A stretch of DNA of 64,000 bases. Source: an uncultured Litoreibacter sp. Its GTDB lineage: Bacteria; Pseudomonadota; Alphaproteobacteria; Rhodobacterales; Rhodobacteraceae. The notes under the pieces were generated by a model. That model made no database searches and was not told the origin of the DNA. It worked only from the letters and a program-made list of their open reading frames with translations. Shown here in pieces: positions 1-8,035 of the stretch. The DNA lies in assembly GCA_947493265.1 (NCBI GenBank), contig CANLQL010000001.1, positions 62,001 through 126,000 of the forward strand, given 5' to 3'. Made by a program: the position numbers and the translations under genes. Numbering within the stretch: the stretch's first letter is position 1; each line of letters begins with the position of its first letter.

Positions 1-30
1 TGGCCCCGGGCATAACGCTGTCCGGGGCCA
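1..30 (-). terminator. Hairpin downstream of the demethylase operon
   Basis: A perfect 9-base-pair stem (TGGCCCCGG at 1-9, CCGGGGCCA at 22-30) with a 12-base loop lies just after the stop codon of the minus-strand demethylase gene. It is probably the stem of the operon terminator. Any T-tract would lie to the left of base 1 and cannot be seen. Confidence 0.55.
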
Positions 31-44
31 AATGTCCAATGGGA

Positions 45-2492
45 TCAGACTTTGACGCGTTCAGAGCGCGGGTCATAGAACGGCTTTGAAGATACTTCTG
101 CCTTCACCCGCGTTCCAGCAACGTCGATTTCATAGGACGATGCCAGAACATCAGCGAGCTTTTCGCCTTTGCATGGAATATACCCCATCCCCATCGCACC
201 ACCCAGATGGTGACCATAGGCACCGGATGTCAGGTAGCTGACAATTTCACCGTCGCGCAGCACCGGCTCCGCATGATAAAGCAGCGGTTCGGCATCGGTC
301 AGCTTGAACTGCAAAAGCCGCATATCAAGACCGTTTTCCTGCTTTTCAAGGATCGCGTCGCGGCCGATATAGTCGGCTTTGTCTTTCTTGACGGCGAAGC
401 CAAGGCCAGCCTCCATCACATGATCTTCCGACGTGATATCATGACCGAAATGGCGGAAGCCTTTTTCGATCCGGCAGGTGTCCATCATATGCATGCCGCA
501 TAGTTTCAGATCCATGTCCTGACCTGCATCCCAGAGCGTTTCAAACACATGGCCCGCCTGATCCGCAGAGACGTAGATTTCCCAACCAAGCTCGCCTACA
601 TAAGTCACACGGTGCGCCCGGGCGAGACCCATGCCGATCTCTACCTCTTGCGCGGTGCCGAACGGGTTCACGTTGTTTGAAAAGTCCGCCGGAGAGACCT
701 TTTCGAGCAAAGCCCGTGCGTTTGGCCCCATCACCGCGAGAACACCTTCACCAGCTGTCACGTCGGTGATGACAACGTTGAATTTACCTGCGTGTCGCCG
801 CATCCAGGTTTCATCGGCAAGCCGCGTGGCGGCAGGCGTGACGACAAGGTAAGCGGTCTCCGATAGCCGGGTCACTGTCACGTCAGCTTCAATCCCCGCA
901 TTCGTGTTCAAAAACTGCGTGTAGACGATCTTGCCCACGGGCACAGAATAGTCGCCCCCTCCGACATAGTTCATGAACGCTTCGGCGTCGCGACCTTCGA
1001 CCCGCAACTTTCCGAAAGACGACATGTCGTACATGCCGACATTGCTGCGGATTGCGACATGTTCTTCGGCAACGTTGTCGAAGAAGTTTTGGCGCTTCCA
1101 GCTATATTCATATTCCGCTGCTTGGTCGGGTCTAGAGAACCAGTTGGCCCGCTCCCAACCCGCAAGCTCCCCCATCACGGCACCTTTGTCCAAAAGCTGT
1201 TGATGGAAAGGGGTACGACGCACTCCGCGCGCTGTTTTCTTCTGCAGATATGGGAAGTGATCAGCATAGAGCAGCCCCAATGTCTCTTTGGAGCGTTCAA
1301 ACAGGTAGTTTTTGTTGCCCTGGAACGGCTGCATCCGGGAAATATCGACGTCCCCCAGATCAAAGGGTTTCTGACCTTCATCCATCCATTGCGCCAAGGC
1401 GGAGCCTGCCCCGCCAGCTGATTGAATACCGATGGAGTTGAACCCTGCCGCAACCCAGAAATTGTCCATCTCAGGCGCAAGGCCAAGGTGATAAGCGTCA
1501 TCAGGCGTGAAGCTTTCCGGACCATTGAAGAATGTATGAATGCCAGCTTCCGCCAACATCGGCATCCGTTCAACGGCGGCTTCCAAGATTGGTTCAAAAT
1601 GGTCGAAGTCTTCCGGCAGCTGGTCGAATTCAAAATCCTGCGGAATGCCGTCCATCGCCCAAGGCTTGGATTCGGGCTCAAAGGCACCCAGCAGCATTTT
1701 TCCGGCATCTTCTTTGTAGTAAGCGCACTCATCCGGCACCCGGAGGACCGGCATCTGCGACAGCCCGGAAATGCTTTCGGTCACGATGTAGAAATGCTCA
1801 CAGGCATGAAGCGGGACATTTACATTTACCATGCGACCGATTTCATGCGCCCACATGCCGCCGCAGTTGACGACATGTTCAGCCTCGATGGTGCCGATCT
1901 CACCGGCTTTGTTTTCCCACTCTACACTCGTAGCACGGCGACCGGTTTTGTTGATCGCAGTGACGCGGGTGCCCTCGCGGACGATGGCCCCTTTCATTCT
2001 TGCGCCTTTTGCAAGCGCATGGGCGATATTGGCTGGATCCCCCTGACCATCCAACGGCAGATAGACCCCACCAGCGACGCCGTCGATATTGATATGCTCG
2101 TAGCGTTTCTTGACTTCGTCCGGGCTGATCGGTTCGGCCTCCACGCCAAAAGAACGCGCCATCGCGGCTTGGCGATTAATCTCTTCCAGACGCTCTTCGG
2201 TCAAAGCCACGGTGATGGAGCCGCAGCGCTTGAACCCTGTGGCAACCCCTGTTTCGGCTTCCAGATCGCCGTAAAGTTCTTGGCTGTATTTCGCCAATTT
2301 GGTCATGTTCTTTGTTGCCCGCAATTGGGCGATCAGACCCGCGGCGTGCCATGTCGTGCCAGAGGTCAGCTGCTTGCGCTCAAGCAGAACGATGTCTTTC
2401 CAGCCGATCTTTGCCAAGTGGTATGCGACCGAACAACCGATGACACCGCCGCCAACAATCACGACACGGGCTTTGTTTGGAAGATCAGCCAT
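45..2492 (-). CDS. FAD-dependent demethylase with GcvT-like C-terminus (dimethylglycine/sarcosine dehydrogenase family)
   Basis: Predicted flavoprotein that oxidatively demethylates an N-methyl amine such as dimethylglycine or sarcosine and passes the C1 unit to tetrahydrofolate. The 815-residue product begins with a Rossmann motif (GGGVIG, residues 14-19) and keeps Trp48-His49 in TWHAAG, the site of covalent flavin in this family. From about residue 430 it becomes a GcvT/T-protein domain. I start at 2492, where the ATG shares one base with the TGA of the upstream methyltransferase; a longer reading frame would run into that gene. It is the last gene of the operon and a paralogue of the 3447-5900 gene. 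Which of the two uses dimethylglycine and which sarcosine cannot be told from sequence. Confidence 0.85.
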   Translation of the reverse strand: MADLPNKARVVIVGGGVIGCSVAYHLAKIGWKDIVLLERKQLTSGTTWHAAGLIAQLRATKNMTKLAKYSQELYGDLEAETGVATGFKRCGSITVALTEERLEEINRQAAMARSFGVEAEPISPDEVKKRYEHINIDGVAGGVYLPLDGQGDPANIAHALAKGARMKGAIVREGTRVTAINKTGRRATSVEWENKAGEIGTIEAEHVVNCGGMWAHEIGRMVNVNVPLHACEHFYIVTESISGLSQMPVLRVPDECAYYKEDAGKMLLGAFEPESKPWAMDGIPQDFEFDQLPEDFDHFEPILEAAVERMPMLAEAGIHTFFNGPESFTPDDAYHLGLAPEMDNFWVAAGFNSIGIQSAGGAGSALAQWMDEGQKPFDLGDVDISRMQPFQGNKNYLFERSKETLGLLYADHFPYLQKKTARGVRRTPFHQQLLDKGAVMGELAGWERANWFSRPDQAAEYEYSWKRQNFFDNVAEEHVAIRSNVGMYDMSSFGKLRVEGRDAEAFMNYVGGGDYSVPVGKIVYTQFLNTNAGIEADVTVTRLSETAYLVVTPAATRLADETWMRRHAGKFNVVITDVTAGEGVLAVMGPNARALLEKVSPADFSNNVNPFGTAQEVEIGMGLARAHRVTYVGELGWEIYVSADQAGHVFETLWDAGQDMDLKLCGMHMMDTCRIEKGFRHFGHDITSEDHVMEAGLGFAVKKDKADYIGRDAILEKQENGLDMRLLQFKLTDAEPLLYHAEPVLRDGEIVSYLTSGAYGHHLGGAMGMGYIPCKGEKLADVLASSYEIDVAGTRVKAEVSSKPFYDPRSERVKV

Positions 2493-3373
2493 CAGGCAGC
2501 TCCTTTGAAACGTCTTGAAAGTTCTTTGATATGATCCGGGCCTACCTCGCAGCAGCCACCGATCAGGCGCGCACCGTGTTCCGCCCAAACCGACGCAAAT
2601 TCAGCATAGGCATCCGGTGACAAATCCTTGCGCACCTCCAATTGATCAACCGTCGCACCGATTGTGCTAAAGCTGTCGGCAATGGAGACAAAGCCGTTCG
2701 CGTAGCCACCAAGTGGGGTGTCCGTCTTCAATTCGGCCAAGGCCTGGCTGACAGCCTCGGGCGCAGAGCAATTGATCAAAAGCGCCGCCGGCGCGAATTC
2801 GTCCAGCAACGGCAGAATGTCAGTCACCGGCTCGCCCGAACGAAGCTTGCTTCCGTCATCATCGTCGACAGAAACTGCCAACCAGACTGGAAGGTTTGTG
2901 ACGCTACTGCCCATCAGACCACCGCGGGCCTGATCAACCGATGACATCGTCTCCAGGATATGGAAATCGACATAGTCCGCATGACGGCGCGCCAGCATGG
3001 CATAGGTTTCGGCCGCAACCTCAGCCGGTGGCGCTTTGTCTGGCTGATAGGAAAATCCCAATGGTCCAAGTGACCCGGCAACTTGTCCGGACCCATGCGC
3101 ATCACGGGCTTCACAAGCCAGAGTGCACGCAAGGATGCCCAGCGCGTCCAGCTTGTCTTCAATTCCATGATGGACAAGGCGGTCTGGCAAGACAGAATAG
3201 GTGTTGGTCGTCGCAATCTCAGCCCCTGCATCAAAATACAGTCTGTGGACGTCTCGCACCAGATCAGGATCATCTAGCAAGAACTGCACTGACCACAAAC
3301 CGGTCGGCGTATTGCCCGACCGGTTGAGCAGCTCCTGCCCCATTCCGCCATCCAGAATTTTTACATCTGTCAT
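2492..3373 (-). CDS. Homocysteine S-methyltransferase family protein (BHMT/MmuM-like)
   Basis: Predicted zinc enzyme that moves a methyl group from a methylated donor (glycine betaine, S-methylmethionine or similar) to homocysteine to make methionine. The 293-residue protein has the three zinc cysteines of the family: Cys202 in INCSAPE, and Cys274-Cys275 in GGCCEVGP. I start at 3373 because the protein then opens with the conserved LDGGMG strand; the frame stays open upstream without looking coding. It lies between two FAD/GcvT demethylases, which favours betaine as methyl donor. A strong hairpin (3406-3439) separates it from the gene upstream, and it is translationally coupled to the gene downstream. 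Confidence 0.8.
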   Translation of the reverse strand: MTDVKILDGGMGQELLNRSGNTPTGLWSVQFLLDDPDLVRDVHRLYFDAGAEIATTNTYSVLPDRLVHHGIEDKLDALGILACTLACEARDAHGSGQVAGSLGPLGFSYQPDKAPPAEVAAETYAMLARRHADYVDFHILETMSSVDQARGGLMGSSVTNLPVWLAVSVDDDDGSKLRSGEPVTDILPLLDEFAPAALLINCSAPEAVSQALAELKTDTPLGGYANGFVSIADSFSTIGATVDQLEVRKDLSPDAYAEFASVWAEHGARLIGGCCEVGPDHIKELSRRFKGAA

Positions 3374-3405
3374 TTCCACACCTGTTCGCGCGTTAGCGGC
3401 GGACG

Positions 3406-3439
3406 GCAAAATAAGGGGGGTCGATCCCCCCGGTTTTGC
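3406..3439 (-). terminator. Strong intra-operon hairpin (attenuator or partial terminator)
   Basis: In the 73-base gap between the upstream demethylase and the methyltransferase lies a G6/C6 stem (3415-3420 with 3426-3431, 5-base loop). It is extended by an outer GCAAAA/TTTTGC pairing. Read on the minus strand, the C6 arm is followed by TTATTTTG, so it resembles an intrinsic terminator placed inside the operon. It may lower expression of the last two genes. Confidence 0.55.
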
Positions 3440-3446
3440 AGCGCCC

Positions 3447-5900
3447 TCATGCACGGATCCGTTCGTTTTCGGGATCCCACAAAGGTTGATCAGCTTGAAC
3501 GACGGCCTTGCAGCGCTCCCCGTAGATTTCAACCTCAAGCTCAGTGCCCTCAACAGCCAAATCCGCTTTCACCACACCAAGCGCGACAGATTTGTTGATC
3601 CGGTACCCCCAATCACCCGAGGTCGTTTCGCCCACGACTTCATCACCACGCCAAACCGTTGACATGTAGGGTGCATCTGCGTCGCCAGCATCAACGAGCA
3701 ATGTCACAAAGGCCTTCTTCGACCCTTGCTGCATTTCGTTCGCAAGCGCCGCTTTACCAGGGAAGTCCTGTTCCTTGTTCAAGCGAAGGAACCTTTCCAT
3801 CCCACCTTCCAACAGGGTGTAATCGGTAGACAGATCGCCCTTCCATGTCCGGTAGCCCTTTTCGATCCGCATCGAATTCAGGGCGTACATGCCGAATGGT
3901 TTTGCGCCTGCGCTACGCACGGCCTCGTAAATTGCGGCGCTGTCGTCAAAGGCGGAATGAATTTCCCATCCTAATTCACCGGCAAACGAGATGCGCATCA
4001 GCTTCACGGGTTTGCCTGCAATTTCAGCGTCCTGATGGGTCAACCAACCAGCGGTCAAATCCGCATTTGGCGCTAGTCCTTGCACAAGTTCGCGAGACTG
4101 CGCACCGGTCACGAGGGCTGTGGACCAATCAGTGGTGATATCCGTCATGCTCAAGGAGCCATCGACGGGCAGACGGGCTTTGAGGAATTCAAAGTCGTGC
4201 CATTGTGCGACCGCCGCGGTCATCAGCCAAAAATCATCTTCGCCAAAGCGGATGATTGTAACCTCTGTGACGATGCGACCGCGACTGTCTGTAAAGTAGC
4301 CAAGGTTCATGCGACCTGCTTTCGGCAACGCACCCGTGACTTGGCCACGCAACCATTCCGCAGCACCTTCACCGCTTAACGTATAGCGCGAGAAGCCCGG
4401 CATATCGAGGACACCCACAGCGTTCGTGCAGGCCTCAACCTCCTCCTTGATGCGCTGTGCCCAAGGTCCCTGGCGGTCCCAAGTATGAGTTGCTTCTTCG
4501 GACGTGTCGTCGCCCTCTTGTGCAAACCAGTTTGCGCGTTCCCAGCCGTTATAGGCCCCCATTTGCGCGCCAGATGCCAGCAGCGTTGCATGGTTCGGCG
4601 ACAATTTCTTGTCCCGACCTGCAGGCCATTCGTGATGCGGAAAGTGCATCGCATATTCGTGGCCATAGGTTTCCAGCGCTTTGGCCAAGCAATAATCGTG
4701 ATCTGCAAAGTCGGTGTAGCGGCGTGGGTCTGCGGCCCACATATCGTCTTCGGTTTCACCATACATGATCCACTCAGACAGGACTTTCCCAGCGCCGCCG
4801 CCTTGCGCGATGCCGAAGGTAAAGGAGTGCCCCTCATAGGCGTTTTTGACACCCGGCATCGGACCAATCATCGGCAGCCCGTCCGGCGCATAGGGGATTG
4901 GGCCGTTGATATTGCGCTCAACGCCGCCCTCACCCAGCAGCGGCACACGAGCCATTGCGTCTTCGATGTAAAATTCCAGACGTTCCAGGTCATCCGGATA
5001 CAGTTGGAACGAAAAGTCTTCCGGCATTGGATCATCAGGTGTCACCCAATGCGCCTTACAATTCCGCTCATACGGTCCGAGGTTCAGACCGTATTTATCC
5101 TGACGCAGGTAATAGCTTATATCGACGTCGCGGATCAGCGGCATCTTGTGACCCTTTTCCTTGGTCCAGGCTTCCAGCTCCGGCAGCTGCCCGGTCAGAA
5201 AGTACTGGTGGCTCATCACGACCATCGGCACGGTCCGACCGCCGAACGGTTTGAACATCTCTCCGACGCGCTGCGCGTAGTACCCGGCGCAGTTGACGAC
5301 TTTCTCGCAGCGGATATCGCCTTTTTCGGTTTTGACGATCCACTCATCGCCATCGCGATCAATGCCGGTTACCGGGCAGAAACGCTCGATCTGGCCACCT
5401 GCATCCCGCGCGCCCTTGGCCAAAGCCTGGGTCAACTGTGCTGGATCGATGTCGCCATCCAGCGGGTCCCAAAGGCCGCCTTCCAGATCATGGGTTTCCA
5501 TGAAGGGGTTCATCTCTTTCATCTCGGCATTGGTGACGATGTCCATTTGCAGGCCCTGATAGCGGCCCATGCCCGCGACGCGTTCGAACTCCTGCATCCG
5601 CTCTTTGGAATGGGCGAGACGAATAGACCCGGTGACGTGGTAGTTCATCGGGTAGTCAACGTCGTCTGCCAATGTGCGGTACATTTCCAGGCCGTAGCGC
5701 TGGATATTCATGATCCCCCAAGAGCCCGCAAAGTTCGGACAGTTGCCTGCCGCGTGCCAGGTTGATCCGGCGGTCAGCTCGTTCTTCTCAAGAAGAACAC
5801 AGTCTTTCCAACCAGCTTTCGCCAGGTGGTAAAGTGTGGACGTCCCGACGACGCCGCCTCCGATGATGACCACGCGGGCCGTTGTTGGAAAATCGGACAT
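3447..5900 (-). CDS. FAD-dependent demethylase with GcvT-like C-terminus, second paralogue
   Basis: An 817-residue flavoprotein with the same layout as the 45-2492 product: Rossmann GGGVVG at residues 14-19, Trp48-His49 in STWHAAG for covalent flavin, and a C-terminal GcvT folate-binding half from about residue 440. It should oxidise an N-methyl group of dimethylglycine, sarcosine or a related amine and load the C1 unit on tetrahydrofolate. The ATG at 5900 has GGGAG about nine bases upstream. The gene starts 14 bases after the GFA gene ends. The paralogues differ after the flavin His (NCPNFAGSWG here, LIAQLRATKN there), which suggests different substrates rather than recent duplication. Confidence 0.85.
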   Translation of the reverse strand: MSDFPTTARVVIIGGGVVGTSTLYHLAKAGWKDCVLLEKNELTAGSTWHAAGNCPNFAGSWGIMNIQRYGLEMYRTLADDVDYPMNYHVTGSIRLAHSKERMQEFERVAGMGRYQGLQMDIVTNAEMKEMNPFMETHDLEGGLWDPLDGDIDPAQLTQALAKGARDAGGQIERFCPVTGIDRDGDEWIVKTEKGDIRCEKVVNCAGYYAQRVGEMFKPFGGRTVPMVVMSHQYFLTGQLPELEAWTKEKGHKMPLIRDVDISYYLRQDKYGLNLGPYERNCKAHWVTPDDPMPEDFSFQLYPDDLERLEFYIEDAMARVPLLGEGGVERNINGPIPYAPDGLPMIGPMPGVKNAYEGHSFTFGIAQGGGAGKVLSEWIMYGETEDDMWAADPRRYTDFADHDYCLAKALETYGHEYAMHFPHHEWPAGRDKKLSPNHATLLASGAQMGAYNGWERANWFAQEGDDTSEEATHTWDRQGPWAQRIKEEVEACTNAVGVLDMPGFSRYTLSGEGAAEWLRGQVTGALPKAGRMNLGYFTDSRGRIVTEVTIIRFGEDDFWLMTAAVAQWHDFEFLKARLPVDGSLSMTDITTDWSTALVTGAQSRELVQGLAPNADLTAGWLTHQDAEIAGKPVKLMRISFAGELGWEIHSAFDDSAAIYEAVRSAGAKPFGMYALNSMRIEKGYRTWKGDLSTDYTLLEGGMERFLRLNKEQDFPGKAALANEMQQGSKKAFVTLLVDAGDADAPYMSTVWRGDEVVGETTSGDWGYRINKSVALGVVKADLAVEGTELEVEIYGERCKAVVQADQPLWDPENERIRA

Positions 5901-5914
5901 TGGTTGAGTGCTCC

Positions 5915-6298
5915 CTAGTATTTCTCGATATGCGGCGCGTCGTCCGCAATTTGATAATATTCACCCTTGTCTGCGGTGAAGATGTGTTTGCCCGGTTTCA
6001 GCCGGTTAGGTGTCTCGATACAGCCTGCCGCGATGCCGATGCCGTCTTCATCATTCATCCGGTAAAACAGGCTTGAGCCGCAGCGGTTACAAAACCCCCG
6101 CTTTGCAAAATCCGAAGAGGCATACCATGTCAGCCCATCGTCAGCGGTGAAGGTCAGCGACGCAAAGGGCGCGCGGGTGGCGGCCCATTGATGCCCGCTT
6201 GTGCGTCGGCATTGGCTGCAGTGGCAAAATGTGACTTCTTCGCGAAGCTCGGGTGCCTCGAACGCGACCGCTCCACATTCACAACGTCCTTTGAACAT
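5915..6298 (-). CDS. GFA family zinc protein (glutathione-dependent formaldehyde-activating fold)
   Basis: A 127-residue protein of the GFA/CENP-V fold. The zinc-site cysteines are visible: Cys6 and Cys8 (GRCECG), the FCHCSQC cluster near residues 24-30, and a late FCNRCG pair. The family includes S-(hydroxymethyl)glutathione synthase, but most members are uncharacterised. In an operon of demethylases that can release formaldehyde, a formaldehyde role is attractive but inferred. The upstream gene ends inside an ATGATG start region; GGGAGG is better spaced for the second ATG (6298) than the first (6301), so I used 6298. Confidence 0.75.
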   Translation of the reverse strand: MFKGRCECGAVAFEAPELREEVTFCHCSQCRRTSGHQWAATRAPFASLTFTADDGLTWYASSDFAKRGFCNRCGSSLFYRMNDEDGIGIAAGCIETPNRLKPGKHIFTADKGEYYQIADDAPHIEKY

Positions 6299-6918
6299 CA
6301 TGCCCTCCCCGGTGATGAGGCGCTGCCCAGAAGGATCCCGTAGATCACAAAGCAGGCCGACATCAGGCGTCTGACCCAAGTATTGAGAACTGCACCAAGT
6401 GCCGCCTTGCCAATGCCAGCGCCAATTGCTGTGTAGCCAAGGTAGCTGAGTGCGGTGATGCAAAGTGCGGTTGGCATGATCACCACCATCTGGGTCCAGA
6501 TCGGAACATCAGGTTGAACGAACTGCGTGAACGCCGCGAAGTAGCCCGCAACTGATTTGACGTTGATCGTAGCAATCAAAAACGCGCGTCCATAAAGCGT
6601 TCTTGCGTTCACTGGTTTGACGGAAACGGGCTTCGACGCGTTTAACCACCCGCGCACACCTAAGTAGATCAGCACTCCTGCGCCGATGAGTTTGCCCCAG
6701 TAGAAAACACCCGGTGCTTGCGCCAGCAGTGCAGTCACCCCCGCTGCAGATGCGATCAGAAACAGCGTCGCTTGCGTCAAGATTGCCAAAACGCCCGGCA
6801 ACGATTTTCGGAAGCCATAGGTCATGCCGTTGGTCACGCAATTCACCGCATTGGGTCCAGGCGTTGTCACAAAGACAACCCAAAACACCGCGAATATGAT
6901 CCAAGCCTCCCCGCTCAT
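6298..6918 (-). CDS. LysE family amino-acid exporter
   Basis: A 206-residue, very hydrophobic inner-membrane protein with about six membrane segments. It has the family's TPGPNA motif near residue 20, in the first segment. LysE/RhtB proteins export amino acids or their derivatives. In this operon it could relieve build-up of glycine, methionine or an N-methylated intermediate, which is inference from context. Its start follows the regulator stop by one base, and its stop overlaps the start region of the GFA gene, so the three are almost certainly co-transcribed. Confidence 0.85.
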   Translation of the reverse strand: MSGEAWIIFAVFWVVFVTTPGPNAVNCVTNGMTYGFRKSLPGVLAILTQATLFLIASAAGVTALLAQAPGVFYWGKLIGAGVLIYLGVRGWLNASKPVSVKPVNARTLYGRAFLIATINVKSVAGYFAAFTQFVQPDVPIWTQMVVIMPTALCITALSYLGYTAIGAGIGKAALGAVLNTWVRRLMSACFVIYGILLGSASSPGRA

Positions 6919-6919
6919 A

Positions 6920-7501
6920 TCAGTAGATCGGTGGCGCGATGACCCAGATCACTTTGCAAGGATCAGGGTAAGGGTTGGCCCATTGATAGTATTCTCCGCG
7001 GATGCGGAAACTGTCGCCGGGGCTCAGATGAAACAAGGTACCGCCAATCGTCAGGTCCAGCTTGCCAGAAATCACGTACCCAACCTCTTGGGTTGGACGC
7101 GCATTCGCTTCTTCAATGGCGGAACCAGGTTCGAAGATCGAATGAACCATTTCAAAATCGTCGGTCAGGTCAGGTGACAAAAGCTCTTCGACCAAACCCG
7201 CTTCTCGGGAACCGATGGGCCGCCGCGCATCGGAGCGGACGATGTATCCCTGTTCGCGGCTTGGGGTCGCCGACTGGCGAAATAGGCTGGAGACGGAGAT
7301 ATCGAGGATGCCAGCAATTTGTTTGAGATCTGCAATGGAGGGTTCAGATTTGTCACGCTCAACCTGGCTGAGCCAACCAACAGAGCGGCCAAGCGCTTCC
7401 GCCAATTCGCTAAGGGTCATGCCACGCGCTTTGCGCAGCGCCCTTAAATCCGCACCAAGCGTCAGGAGCAAATTCTTTTGAAGCATCGGAGCGAGACTCA
7501 C
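6920..7501 (-). CDS. XRE family regulator with C-terminal cupin domain
   Basis: A 193-residue regulator: helix-turn-helix at about residues 15-70 (GRSVGWLSQVERDKSEPS is the recognition region) and a small cupin sensor at about 110-190. It is the first gene of the demethylase operon and probably controls it in response to a methylamine or amino acid. The start at 7501 is GTG; an in-frame ATG at 7486 is the alternative, and neither has a clear ribosome-binding site. The palindrome at 7507-7517 sits directly before the start and is a candidate site for autoregulation. Confidence 0.8.
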   Translation of the reverse strand: MSLAPMLQKNLLLTLGADLRALRKARGMTLSELAEALGRSVGWLSQVERDKSEPSIADLKQIAGILDISVSSLFRQSATPSREQGYIVRSDARRPIGSREAGLVEELLSPDLTDDFEMVHSIFEPGSAIEEANARPTQEVGYVISGKLDLTIGGTLFHLSPGDSFRIRGEYYQWANPYPDPCKVIWVIAPPIY

Positions 7502-7504
7502 TGT

Positions 7505-7531
7505 CGTGAAATTTTCAACGTTTTTTTCACG
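7505..7531. promoter_or_regulatory. Candidate operator of the demethylase operon
   Basis: CGTGAAA (7505-7511) and TTTCACG (7525-7531) form an inverted repeat with a 13-base spacer. Inside it lies the near-palindrome TGAAATTTTCA (7507-7517). It lies immediately before the first gene of the operon, which encodes an XRE-cupin regulator, so it may be that regulator's own site. This is based on position and symmetry only. Confidence 0.4.
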
Positions 7532-7585
7532 GTGTCAGAAACTTGTTTTTCAGGCAAGAAAAATCTGCGCCTCGGAAATGGTGCA

Positions 7586-8035
7586 TCAGTGGGAGAAAAC
7601 CGCCTTCAAGATGTCTTCCAGCGCCGTTGCATCTTCATGGGTAAAGGCATCTGGTTGATCGCTGTCGATGTCAAAAACTGCGATGACGTCTCCGGAATTG
7701 TCAAAGACAGGCAACACGAGTTCCGACCGGGTCGAACTGGCGCAGGCTATGTGGCCTTCGAACTGATCAACGTCGGCCACAAGTTGGGTCTGCTTTGTTC
7801 GCGCCGCGGCACCGCATACACCGCGTGAGAATGGAATGACCAGGCAACCGTGGCCACCTTGGTAGGGTCCGATCTTCATCAGCTCAGGCGCTACAACACG
7901 GTAGAACCCCGTCCAGTCAAACCGCGTGTCAGAATGGTGCACCTCGCAGGCGACGGTTGCCATCAAGGAGACCTGATCATCTTCGCCGTCCACAAGAGAT
8001 AGGATTGCGGATTTCAAGGATGCGTAATCTGGCAT
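7586..8035 (-). CDS. msrC: Free methionine-(R)-sulfoxide reductase (GAF domain, fRMsr)
   Basis: Cytoplasmic repair enzyme reducing free L-methionine-(R)-sulfoxide with thioredoxin. The 149-residue protein is one GAF domain. Cys64, Cys74 and Cys98 lie in HGCLVIPF, RGVCGAA and HIACASSTRSE. Their 10- and 24-residue spacing equals that of Cys84, Cys94 and Cys118 in the E. coli enzyme, so the catalytic and resolving cysteines are all present. Its ATG shares a base with the TGA of the thiolase gene upstream (TGATG), so translation is coupled. The symbol msrC is used for this enzyme; yebR is the older E. coli name. Confidence 0.88.
   Translation of the reverse strand: MPDYASLKSAILSLVDGEDDQVSLMATVACEVHHSDTRFDWTGFYRVVAPELMKIGPYQGGHGCLVIPFSRGVCGAAARTKQTQLVADVDQFEGHIACASSTRSELVLPVFDNSGDVIAVFDIDSDQPDAFTHEDATALEDILKAVFSH

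Noticed and set aside
1422-2534. 370-residue plus-strand frame opposite the first demethylase gene
   Set aside because: It lies fully antisense to a well-supported gene, shows no domain or signal and reflects codon bias of the true strand.
4485-5765. 426-residue plus-strand frame opposite the second demethylase gene
   Set aside because: Antisense shadow of a clear flavoprotein gene; the translation has no recognisable motif.
7544-7561. TTTTTC-AGGCAA-GAAAAA repeat after the msrC gene
   Set aside because: A weak AT-only stem without a following T-run in the needed direction; probably not a terminator.
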